Shown: positions 6,693-13,085 of the stretch, in pieces | How the letters are laid out: each line of letters starts with the position of its first letter | Position numbering within the stretch: position 1 is the first letter of the stretch | Assembly (NCBI GenBank): GCA_046735215.1 | Contig: JBKPSV010000283.1 | Span: 1-17,645 of the forward strand | Source: JAMXLO01 sp046735215 | GTDB lineage: Bacteria > Pseudomonadota > Alphaproteobacteria > Acetobacterales > Acetobacteraceae | DNA length: 17,645 nucleotides | Direction: 5' to 3' | Program-made: the position numbers and the translations under genes | The notes under the pieces: model-generated | Told to the model about the DNA's origin: nothing | What the model saw: the letters and a program-made list of their open reading frames with translations, nothing else | Databases searched by the model: none

Positions 6693-7319
6693 TCAGCTGA
6701 GCGCCACCTCGAACCCACGCTTCGTCCCTGGCCGCGCCATCATCGCATCATACCAGCGCTTCACATTTGGAAAGTCGGCGAGGTTCACCTGGTGCCGCTC
6801 ATGGCGCCAGGCCCAGCCGAGGATGGCGAAGTCGGCAATCGACACCGGACCCGCGGCGAACTCGACCTGAGCGAGACGCTTGTCAAATACACCATAGAGC
6901 CGCCGCGTCTCCTTCGTGTAACGCTCCAGCCCATAGCGACGATCCTGTGCGTTCTCCACTTGCAGGAAGTGATGCACCTGGCCGGGCATCGGGCCAAAGC
7001 CGCCCATCTGCCACATCAGCCATTCCAGCACCGGAACCTGCGCGCGAAGGTCGGCCGGATAGAACTTGCCTGTCTTGGTTCCGAGATAGATCAGGATCGC
7101 GCCCGACTCGAACACGCTGATCGGTTCTCCCCCGGGGCCCTCGGGATCAATGATTGCCGGGATCCGATTGTTCGCGCTGATCTTGAGAAAATCGGGATTG
7201 AATTGCTCACCCTTGCTGATGTTTACCGGATGAACATTATAGGCGAGGCCCATTTCCTCGAGCGCCACGCTGATCTTGCGGCCATTGGGCGTGTTCCAAG
7301 TGTAGAGTTCAATCGGCAT
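6693..7319 (-). CDS. Glutathione S-transferase family protein, YfcG/YghU-like (208 aa)
   Basis: A cytosolic thioredoxin-fold GST of the type that acts as a glutathione-dependent disulfide-bond oxidoreductase. The N-terminal domain shows TPNGRK (10-15, the family's active-site loop), NRIPAIID with the cis-proline (about 54) and FESGAILIYL (70-79) for glutathione binding. The helical C-terminal domain has WLMWQMGGFGPMPGQ and SIADFAILGW (160-169). The ATG at 7319 is preceded by GGGAG at 6-7 nt; an in-frame upstream extension of 22 codons lacks family similarity. Its stop codon directly abuts the stop of the convergent channel gene within TGATCA, leaving no room for a terminator between them. Confidence 0.9.
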   Translation of the reverse strand: MPIELYTWNTPNGRKISVALEEMGLAYNVHPVNISKGEQFNPDFLKISANNRIPAIIDPEGPGGEPISVFESGAILIYLGTKTGKFYPADLRAQVPVLEWLMWQMGGFGPMPGQVHHFLQVENAQDRRYGLERYTKETRRLYGVFDKRLAQVEFAAGPVSIADFAILGWAWRHERHQVNLADFPNVKRWYDAMMARPGTKRGFEVALS

Positions 7320-7666
7320 GACCTGCTCCCGGGGCGATGAGGTTACGCCAATTGTCACCGAGGTGGCGCGGTATCGCAACCGCATCAGCAGATTGCCAGA
7401 CGAACCTCGCTGTCTCGCGCTGCGGCGAAGCGGTCATGAGCTGGACGGCCGGCCCCGCTTGTTTCGCTGAGTAAGAACGAGAGAAAGCTGGTCCATCGCG
7501 CGATCCGGCACATCACAGATGTATGCTGGGCGCGGGTGCACGCGAGCGTAGCGAGGACATAAGGGCGGCGTCGGTTTTGGCGAATTTTGATCAGACAGCG
7601 CTTGGCCCGGCTCGATTCGCTCCGATAGGGTAGACGCGATTAAGTAGCCGTCGGAGGGTGCCTGCA
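7320..7666. other. Gene-free stretch between the GST and DUF2934 genes
   Basis: This 347-bp divergent intergenic region must hold the promoters of both flanking genes. On the minus strand TTGCGA (7379-7374) and GACAAT (7356-7351), 17 bp apart, are a modest candidate for the GST promoter (4 of 6 each). No convincing plus-strand promoter, RNA or conserved ORF was seen. Confidence 0.3.
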
Positions 7667-7900
7667 ATGGCTTTTGAGACCGAGGATCATATTCGCGTTC
7701 GTGCATACCATTTGTGGGAGGCGAGTGGCCGTCCCGAAGGTCGTGACCAGGAATTCTGGGAACAGGCGCGACAATCAACATCCGAAGGCGAGGCAACCGC
7801 CAAGACCAAGCGGCGCGCTGTTCGCTCGCAGGCTGCAGGCACGACCGCAGCCTCGTCGTCGAAGCGCTCCCGCCGTTCATCCAAATCTCGCGCGGAATGA
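7667..7900 (+). CDS. DUF2934 family small protein (77 aa)
   Basis: Residues about 8-35 carry the DUF2934 signature IRVRAYHLWEASGRPEGRDQ followed by EFWEQAR, a short helical motif found in many alphaproteobacterial proteins of unknown function. The remainder is a low-complexity basic tail rich in Lys, Arg and Ser, suggesting nucleic acid or membrane surface contact, which is a guess. The ATG at 7667 has GGAGGG 8 nt upstream; a GTG three codons earlier would overlap the ribosome site. It converges on the anti-sigma gene with only 4 bp between stops. Confidence 0.85.
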   Translation: MAFETEDHIRVRAYHLWEASGRPEGRDQEFWEQARQSTSEGEATAKTKRRAVRSQAAGTTAASSSKRSRRSSKSRAE

Positions 7901-7904
7901 GGCG

Positions 7905-8690
7905 TTATCCCTGCTTGCCGCTGATCTGGCGCGCCATGCGGTCCAGTTCGTCATTGGTGACCGGACCTAAGATCGCGTAGCCAAGGCCTTTGTCGATCCA
8001 GGCGCAGGCGTTCACATCGTTACGATCCCATTGCGCGATGGGAACCCGCAGGTCTGCAGCCATCGGCCGCATCACCAGCGACATACGTTGGCCGGTGGAG
8101 TCCTCGTACATAAAGAGAGCGGCGGGGTTACCCTGCTCCGTCGCGAGCAGGCGGCCGCCAATCAGGCGATAGCCGAAACCCGAAAGATCGGGCGGGGAGA
8201 CCGGGCGGTTCAACCGGTTCGACAGCCACTGCGCCAGATGATCCCGCTCCGCAGCGGTGACCTCGATCGGGTGTCGCCGATCTGGGCTGTAGACTGCATG
8301 ACTGGCCAGCGCCTGATGCTCGAGCGCCAACATCGCCAACGCATCGCGATCTGGCGTCGGCTGTGCATGCAGCAGCCATCCGGCCGCGCCACCGACGCCC
8401 AGCGACAATACGACCGTCGCAGCGACCTGCCACCAGGAGCGAGAGCGACGCCGCAAACGCTCTTCCACCAAGCGGTGCAGGTTCAGTTCCGGTGGCAGCG
8501 GCAGGGTCGAATAGGCGGCGAAGGCGGCCTGCAGTGCCTGCCTGTTGGCAACGTCCAAGGCAACCCGCCGTGCTGCATCTGGGTGTGCCGCCAGATAGCG
8601 CTCGACCGCGGCGCGCCGCTCGGGCGGCAACTGACCGTCGACGTATGCGTTCAGTTCCTCCTCACCGACCAATGCCAGAGGTTCGCTCAT
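7905..8690 (-). CDS. Membrane anti-sigma factor (261 aa)
   Basis: Partner of the ECF sigma factor encoded just upstream. The N-terminal cytoplasmic part (1-85) has the anti-sigma helix pattern ELNAYVDGQLPPERRAAVERYL. It lacks the HxxxCxxC zinc motif of the zf-HC2 type: only His36 is there and the cysteine positions hold other residues. One membrane segment spans about 87-107. The outer domain has GFGYRLIGGRLLATEQGNPAALFMYED, typical of this anti-sigma group. The ATG at 8690 overlaps the sigma stop as ATGA, so the two are made in a coupled way. The signal that releases the sigma factor cannot be read from the sequence. Confidence 0.85.
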   Translation of the reverse strand: MSEPLALVGEEELNAYVDGQLPPERRAAVERYLAAHPDAARRVALDVANRQALQAAFAAYSTLPLPPELNLHRLVEERLRRRSRSWWQVAATVVLSLGVGGAAGWLLHAQPTPDRDALAMLALEHQALASHAVYSPDRRHPIEVTAAERDHLAQWLSNRLNRPVSPPDLSGFGYRLIGGRLLATEQGNPAALFMYEDSTGQRMSLVMRPMAADLRVPIAQWDRNDVNACAWIDKGLGYAILGPVTNDELDRMARQISGKQG

Positions 8691-9160
8691 AGCTCCGTCG
8701 GACGCGCGCCTGATGCTCCCACCGCTTGCCGCAACTGCTCGCGTCCTTCTTTCAGCAGGTTTACGATCGCCACGGTGGGCATCCCCATGACTTCGGCGGC
8801 GGCAGCATACGACAAGTCCTCCACTGAGATGAGGAACATGGCACTGCGCTGTTCCAGAGGCAGCCCGCTGAAGGCACGGGACAGAGCAGTTGACGCCGCT
8901 GAACCGTCATTATTCCCAGATGATGACAAAACAAGCCTCCGACGGCCGTGTCGCGACCGTGAAGTCAGCTCCCGGTACATCATCCCGAACAACCACACGC
9001 GCAGCCCGGCGGCCGCGTCCGATTCGCGCAAGCGATCGACCGCGCGAACAAGGCACTCCCGCACGATAACGTCAGCCTTCTGCTGATCGCAAAGCATCGC
9101 CAAGGCGTAACGTCGTACCGCCGGAACAGCCTCCTCGAGGTTTGCAAGAAAACCAGTCAT
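8687..9160 (-). CDS. ECF-type RNA polymerase sigma factor (157 aa)
   Basis: A short two-domain sigma factor. Region 2 spans about 8-75 (VRRYALAMLCDQQKADVIVRECLVRAVDRL, then RVWLFGMMYREL). Region 4 spans about 93-147 (SGLPLEQRSAMFLISVEDLSYAAAAEVMGMPTVAIVNLLKEGREQLRQ). The recognition helix is unusual: the common VRSRLxRAR pattern is replaced by IVNLLKEGREQLR. The ATG at 9160 lacks a Shine-Dalgarno and overlaps the stop of a 20-codon ORF. The frame stays open far upstream, opposite the MFS gene, but that part is a shadow with no sigma similarity. It forms an operon with the anti-sigma gene. Confidence 0.85.
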   Translation of the reverse strand: MTGFLANLEEAVPAVRRYALAMLCDQQKADVIVRECLVRAVDRLRESDAAAGLRVWLFGMMYRELTSRSRHGRRRLVLSSSGNNDGSAASTALSRAFSGLPLEQRSAMFLISVEDLSYAAAAEVMGMPTVAIVNLLKEGREQLRQAVGASGARPTEL

Positions 9161-9219
9161 GGCGAGTGAAGCGCGACGGCAAGTGCGGCGTTGATGTGGC
9201 TGGTCAGGTCTTCGCCCAT
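9157..9219 (-). CDS. Possible 20-aa leader peptide coupled to the sigma factor
   Basis: An ATG at 9219 lies just after a purine-rich ribosome site AGGAAAGGAAG and opens a 20-codon frame (MGEDLTSHINAALAVALHSP). Its TGA overlaps the sigma ATG as ATGA. The sigma gene has no ribosome site of its own, so translation through this small ORF would explain how it is translated. No family is recognised; the peptide may have no function of its own. Confidence 0.4.
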   Translation of the reverse strand: MGEDLTSHINAALAVALHSP

Positions 9220-9394
9220 CTTCCTTTCCTGCGGCAGTCGAATGTGGGGTGCTGGCCAATTGATGAAGCGTGATGCTGCCCAATGAGGGCAAAGGCGGTG
9301 ATCTGTGCGCTACCGCACGCTGCGATCTGCTCCAAGCCGGATGATGGCGAGGTGAAAGGCGAGCGCTACAAAACCTAACGGGAGGCCAATGCGA

Positions 9395-10675
9395 ATGTCG
9401 ATGACAGAGAACACCGGTGCAATCCCCTGGTGGAAAGAACCGACCCGTGATCAGTGGATGGCGTGGATCGCTGCTTGGCTGGGTTGGACGCTCGACGCGT
9501 TCGACTTCACGATCTTTCTGCTGATCATGGTGCCGATCGCACAGACGTTCGAGGTGCCGCTGGTCGAGGTCACGGCAGTATTCACCGTCACTCTCTGGCT
9601 GCGGCTGGTAGGTGCAACAGCATCGGGATGGCTGGCTGATCGGGTCGGCCGCAAGGCGCCGTTGATGATCTCCATCGCCTGGTACTCGCTCTGCAATTTC
9701 ATCTCGGGCTTCTCTCCGACCTTCTGGTTCCTGTTCCTGTTTCGCGCGCTGTTGGGCATCGGCATGGGCGCGGAGTGGCCGGCTGGTGCCGCGTTGGCGA
9801 TGGAAAGTTGGCCGGCACGCTCGCGTGGTATCATGAGCGGCCTCCTGCAGGGCTCGTGGGGTATCGGGTTCCTGCTGTCCAGCGCCGCCTATGGGCTGCT
9901 GTACGACAGCATCGGATGGCGAGGCCTGCTGTGGCTCGGCATTCTGCCTGCGCTTGCAGTGCTTTACGTGCGCCGGTTCGTGAAGGAGCCGGAAGTGTGG
10001 GTGGCAAACCGCGATAAGCAGCGCGAGCAGAATAAGCAGTTCCACGCGCCCTTGTTGGACATCTTTCGGCGTGGCGTGGCGGGCAACACCATCACTGCCT
10101 GTCTTTGGATGGCGAGCAGCTTCGTCGTTTATTATTCGGTGTATGGGCTGTTCGCCACACACATGCAGAAGGATCTGAACTTCGGTCCGGCCCTGGTGGC
10201 GCTGCCGATTGCGCTGGCCAACCTGACCGGTTTTGTGGCCAGCGGCTTCTGGGGATGGGTCGCCGACCGCTACGGCCGCCGTTGGGCAATGATCGTTCCG
10301 GCGATCATCGGCGTCTTCGTCACGCCCTTCTACCTGTTCACCGCAAACTATGCGGTGATCGCGGTCGCCTTCATTGTCCAGGGAGTGTTCCTCGGTGCTA
10401 TCTATGGTCAGAATCCTTCCTACCTGGCGGAGCGGTTCCCCACCGAGGTGCGGGCGACTGCCAGCGGCTTCTGCTATCACCAAGGCGCGGTCTGGGGCGG
10501 CCTGGTGGGTCCTGTGCTGGCTGCGTTCGCTGTTGCTCAGCCATCGGGCTTTGCCATTCCCATGCTGGTTGGCACCGTGAGCGGCGCCTTGGTGTTTATC
10601 GTGGCGTTGCTGCTGGGGCCGGAGACCAAGGGCAAGGTGTTGCAGGCCGATATCACGCTCGCAGCCAAAGCCTGA
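9395..10675 (+). CDS. MFS transporter, SHS (sialate/lactate-proton symporter) type (426 aa)
   Basis: A 12-helix inner-membrane secondary transporter. Helix 1 has WLGWTLDAFDFTIFLL with two aspartates (34 and 37), seen in proton-coupled organic-acid and sialic-acid carriers. Loop 2-3 has GWLADRVGRK (78-87), and the second-half repeat is GWVADRYGRR. Helix 4-5 has RALLGIGMGAEWPAGAALAMESWP, characteristic of the NanT/Jen1-like group. The PExxG-like end is GPETKGK. The substrate, probably a monocarboxylate or a sialic acid, cannot be fixed. The start at 9395 was preferred because GGAGG (9381-9385) is 9 nt away; the ATG at 9389 would be only 3 nt from it. It diverges from the sigma operon and converges on ruvX. 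Confidence 0.88.
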   Translation: MSMTENTGAIPWWKEPTRDQWMAWIAAWLGWTLDAFDFTIFLLIMVPIAQTFEVPLVEVTAVFTVTLWLRLVGATASGWLADRVGRKAPLMISIAWYSLCNFISGFSPTFWFLFLFRALLGIGMGAEWPAGAALAMESWPARSRGIMSGLLQGSWGIGFLLSSAAYGLLYDSIGWRGLLWLGILPALAVLYVRRFVKEPEVWVANRDKQREQNKQFHAPLLDIFRRGVAGNTITACLWMASSFVVYYSVYGLFATHMQKDLNFGPALVALPIALANLTGFVASGFWGWVADRYGRRWAMIVPAIIGVFVTPFYLFTANYAVIAVAFIVQGVFLGAIYGQNPSYLAERFPTEVRATASGFCYHQGAVWGGLVGPVLAAFAVAQPSGFAIPMLVGTVSGALVFIVALLLGPETKGKVLQADITLAAKA

Positions 10676-10678
10676 CGC

Positions 10679-11146
10679 TCAGGCGCGGGCGCGGAGCGCA
10701 TCCAGCGCACCTTGCAGCAGCCAGGCAGCAGCGGCGCGATCAACTGCTGCTGCCCGCTTCCCGCGGCTGAGGTCAGCCTGCACAAGGTACCGGTTGACTG
10801 CGGCCGAGGAGAGTCGCTCGTCCCACAATGCCGTCGGCAGGTCGGTGGCATCGGACAGCGCCAGCGCCCAATCCCGTGCCGCCTGTGCCGCGGGGCCAAG
10901 GCTGCCGTCCATTGAGAGCGGCAGGCCGACCACCATTCCGCCGGCGTCTTCCTTCCGCGCAATAGCCACGAGTTCCGCTGCGTTGTCGCGCAGCTTGCGG
11001 CGCCTGAGGCTGCCGAAGGGCGACGCGAGCGACAGGCCCACATCCGATAGCGCGACGCCAATCGTGCGGCTGCCGGGGTCTAGGCCGATCAGCCGCTGGT
11101 TTCGCGCGAGCGCTTCGCGCAGTTCCCGAATGCCGAGTAGCGCCAT
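10679..11146 (-). CDS. ruvX: Putative pre-16S rRNA nuclease / Holliday junction resolvase YqgF (155 aa)
   Basis: An RNase H-fold nuclease involved in 16S rRNA 5' maturation. The catalytic pattern is complete: GLDPGSRTIGVALSD with Asp23, MVVGLPLSMDGS (71-82), WDERLSS with Glu110, and VDRAAAAWLL with Asp136. Length is typical. The ATG at 11146 has no Shine-Dalgarno and a candidate -10 element ends only 7 nt before it, so the message may be leaderless. It diverges from gatC; this neighbourhood is common in alphaproteobacteria. Confidence 0.93.
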   Translation of the reverse strand: MALLGIRELREALARNQRLIGLDPGSRTIGVALSDVGLSLASPFGSLRRRKLRDNAAELVAIARKEDAGGMVVGLPLSMDGSLGPAAQAARDWALALSDATDLPTALWDERLSSAAVNRYLVQADLSRGKRAAAVDRAAAAWLLQGALDALRARA

Positions 11147-11153
11147 GCAGCGG

Positions 11154-11181
11154 ACTATCCCGCGCGTAGCCGCGATGGCAA
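11154..11181 (-). promoter_or_regulatory. Predicted ruvX promoter, possibly leaderless
   Basis: On the minus strand TTGCCA (11181-11176, 5 of 6) is 16 bp from GATAGT (11159-11154, 4 of 6). The expected start point is at or beside the A of the ruvX ATG (11146). Confidence 0.4.
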
Positions 11182-11195
11182 AGCTGGAGTGTTGG

Positions 11196-11224
11196 TTGAA
11201 CCGAGTGGCTACCGCCGGTATGGT
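11196..11224 (+). promoter_or_regulatory. Predicted gatCAB promoter
   Basis: TTGAAC (11196-11201) and TATGGT (11219-11224) are 17 bp apart, each 4 of 6 to consensus. A start near 11231 would leave a leader of about 25 nt containing the gatC ribosome site AAGGA (11242-11246). Confidence 0.45.
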
Positions 11225-11255
11225 CGTCCGCTCACCAAAACAAGGATCATGTCGG

Positions 11256-11543
11256 ATGTCGCTCGACGCCGCGACCATTCGCCGAATCGCGACCCTCGCC
11301 CGCATTCGTGTCGAGGATCACGAACTCGCGCCTCTGGCCGCCGAACTGAACGGCATCCTGGGTTGGATCGAGCAACTCAACGAGGTGAACGTGGATGGTG
11401 TCGAACCGTTGACCGGTGCGCAGCAGATGGCGCTGAAGATGCGGGAGGATGTAGTCACCGACGGCGGTTATCCGGAGAAGGTGTTGGCCAACGCGCCGGA
11501 TCGGGCGGAGAATTTTTACTCGGTTCCCAAGGTGGTCGAGTGA
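11256..11543 (+). CDS. gatC: Asp-tRNA(Asn)/Glu-tRNA(Gln) amidotransferase subunit C (95 aa)
   Basis: The small subunit that wraps around and joins GatA and GatB. The family pattern is complete: ATIRRIATLARIRVEDHELAPLAAELNGILGWIEQL (about 6-41), VDGVEPLT (46-53), then the acidic MREDVVTDGG and the C-terminal APDRAENFYSVPKVVE. Length is typical. The ATG at 11256 has AGGA 9 nt upstream. First gene of the gatCAB operon. Its stop TGA overlaps the ATG of a 20-codon ORF that leads to gatA. Confidence 0.95.
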   Translation: MSLDAATIRRIATLARIRVEDHELAPLAAELNGILGWIEQLNEVNVDGVEPLTGAQQMALKMREDVVTDGGYPEKVLANAPDRAENFYSVPKVVE

Positions 11544-11605
11544 TGGCCGGGTCGAACCCGGCTATCACGGATGAGGTTCGGGCTGTCGCCCGCAGTTTCG
11601 CATGA
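11543..11605 (+). CDS. 20-codon bridging ORF formed by a REP-like palindrome
   Basis: An ATG overlapping the gatC stop (TGATG, 11541-11545) opens 20 codons (MAGSNPAITDEVRAVARSFA), ending in a TGA that overlaps the gatA ATG as ATGA (11602-11605). The DNA at its start, GCCGGGT-CGA-ACCCGGC (11546-11562), is a perfect hairpin like the short interspersed palindromes of many alphaproteobacteria. The peptide is unlikely to be a conserved protein, but the frame carries ribosomes from gatC to gatA, which has no ribosome site. Confidence 0.35.
   Translation: MAGSNPAITDEVRAVARSFA
11546..11562. repeat. REP-like palindrome between gatC and gatA
   Basis: GCCGGGT-CGA-ACCCGGC forms a 7-bp perfect stem with a 3-nt loop. 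It resembles the ATGGCCGGG...CCCGGC type of interspersed repeat. No T-run follows, so it is not a terminator; it could slow ribosomes or protect the message. Confidence 0.5.
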
Positions 11606-13083
11606 CCCTCACCGAGCTCACGATCGCTTCCGCGCGCCAGGGGCTGCGCGAGAAGCAATTTTCGGCGCGCGAATTGACCGAAGCCCACCTGAGCGCAATC
11701 GAGGCGCTGAACCCGCGGCTGAACGCCTATGTTACCGTAACCGCGGAACGCGCACTGGCGCAGGCTGATGCTGCCGATGCAGCGCTGGCCGACGGCAGAT
11801 TTGCGCCGCTTACCGGCATTCCTCTCGCAATCAAGGACCTGTTCTGCACCGAGGGCGTGCGGACCATGGCCGGCAGTCACATCCTACAGCCGTTCGTGCC
11901 GCCGTACGAAAGTACCGTCAGTGCGAACCTGCTGCGCGATGGGGCAATCTTTCTCGGCAAGGCGAACATGGACGAGTTCGCGATGGGTTCGTCCAATATG
12001 ACCTCGGCTTATGGACCCGTGGCCAATCCCTGGACGCGACGGCAGGACAACGCAGCGGTCCTGGTACCCGGCGGATCTTCGGGTGGCTCGGCGTCGGCGG
12101 TCGCGGCACGCATTGCGATGGGTGCCACGGGCACCGACACCGGCGGATCAATCCGTCAACCGGCGTCGTTCTGTGGCATCGTTGGAATGAAGCCGACCTA
12201 TGGCCGCTGCTCGCGCTGGGGTGTGGTGGCATTTGCGTCATCGCTCGATCATCCGGGGCCATTTGGACGGACCGTCGAGGACTGCGCCATCCTGTTGGGT
12301 TCGATGGCGGGACATGATCCGAAGGATTCAACTAGTGCGGACATTGCCGTGCCTGATTTCGCGGCGGCGTGCCGACGCGATGTGAAAGGACTCCGCATCG
12401 GCGTGCCGCGCGAATATCGCATGGATGGGATGCCGGAAGACATCGAGCGACTCTGGCGCCAGGGACTCGACTGGCTGCGCGACGCAGGCGCGGAGACCGT
12501 CGACGTTTCGCTGCCGCACACCAAGTATGGCCTGACCACGTATTACATCGTCGCGCCGGCCGAGGCATCGTCCAACCTGGCACGCTATGACGGGGTTCGG
12601 TTCGGGCTGCGGGAGAGCGGGAATGATCTGCGCGATCTTTACGAGCGCACGCGCGCGGCGGGTTTCGGTGCCGAGGTGCGGCGACGCGTGCTGATCGGCA
12701 CCTATGTGCTCTCCGCCGGCTACTACGACGCATATTACCTGCGGGCACAGAAGGTACGCGCGCTCATTCTGCGCGATTTTACCGAAGTCTTCGCGCGGGT
12801 CGATGCACTGGTCACACCGACCGCGCCGTCGGCGGCGTTCGCGCAGGGCGAGAACATGGATGATCCGATCAAGATGTATCTGAACGATGTGTTCACGGTA
12901 CCGGCGAACATGTCGGGTGTGCCAGGCATTTCTGTTCCCGCGGGGCTGGATGCCAACGGTCTGCCGCTCGGGCTGCAGGTGCTTGCCAAGCCATTCGATG
13001 AAGAGACGGTTTTCACCGTGGGTGCAGCGCTGGAGCGCGCGGCGCAATTCGATGCATTGCCACAGTTCCGCGCGGGAGCCTGA
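11602..13083 (+). CDS. gatA: Asp-tRNA(Asn)/Glu-tRNA(Gln) amidotransferase subunit A (493 aa)
   Basis: The amidase subunit: it hydrolyses glutamine and feeds ammonia to GatB to turn Glu-tRNA(Gln) into Gln-tRNA(Gln) (and Asp-tRNA(Asn) into Asn-tRNA(Asn)). The Ser-cisSer-Lys triad is in place: Lys78 (PLAIKDLF), Ser159 (GGSSGGSASAVAAR) and nucleophile Ser183 (TDTGGSIRQPASFCGIVGMKPTYG). The C-terminal part shows PTAPSAAF and the VPANMSGVPGISVPAG stretch, and length is typical. No Shine-Dalgarno precedes the ATG, which overlaps the stop of the bridging ORF, so it is probably translated by coupling. gatB follows after 2 bp. Confidence 0.97.
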   Translation: MTLTELTIASARQGLREKQFSARELTEAHLSAIEALNPRLNAYVTVTAERALAQADAADAALADGRFAPLTGIPLAIKDLFCTEGVRTMAGSHILQPFVPPYESTVSANLLRDGAIFLGKANMDEFAMGSSNMTSAYGPVANPWTRRQDNAAVLVPGGSSGGSASAVAARIAMGATGTDTGGSIRQPASFCGIVGMKPTYGRCSRWGVVAFASSLDHPGPFGRTVEDCAILLGSMAGHDPKDSTSADIAVPDFAAACRRDVKGLRIGVPREYRMDGMPEDIERLWRQGLDWLRDAGAETVDVSLPHTKYGLTTYYIVAPAEASSNLARYDGVRFGLRESGNDLRDLYERTRAAGFGAEVRRRVLIGTYVLSAGYYDAYYLRAQKVRALILRDFTEVFARVDALVTPTAPSAAFAQGENMDDPIKMYLNDVFTVPANMSGVPGISVPAGLDANGLPLGLQVLAKPFDEETVFTVGAALERAAQFDALPQFRAGA

Positions 13084-13085
13084 AC

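Noticed and set aside
8031..9086. Plus-strand open frame of 351 codons
   Set aside because: Antisense to the sigma and anti-sigma genes, low-complexity Arg/Gln/Ala composition.
9161..10483. Long N-terminal extension of the sigma frame
   Set aside because: It lies opposite the MFS gene and has no protein-like signature; the sigma domain begins at 9160.
11546..11562. Hairpin between gatC and gatA as a terminator
   Set aside because: No T-run follows and it lies within an operon whose genes overlap through a bridging frame.
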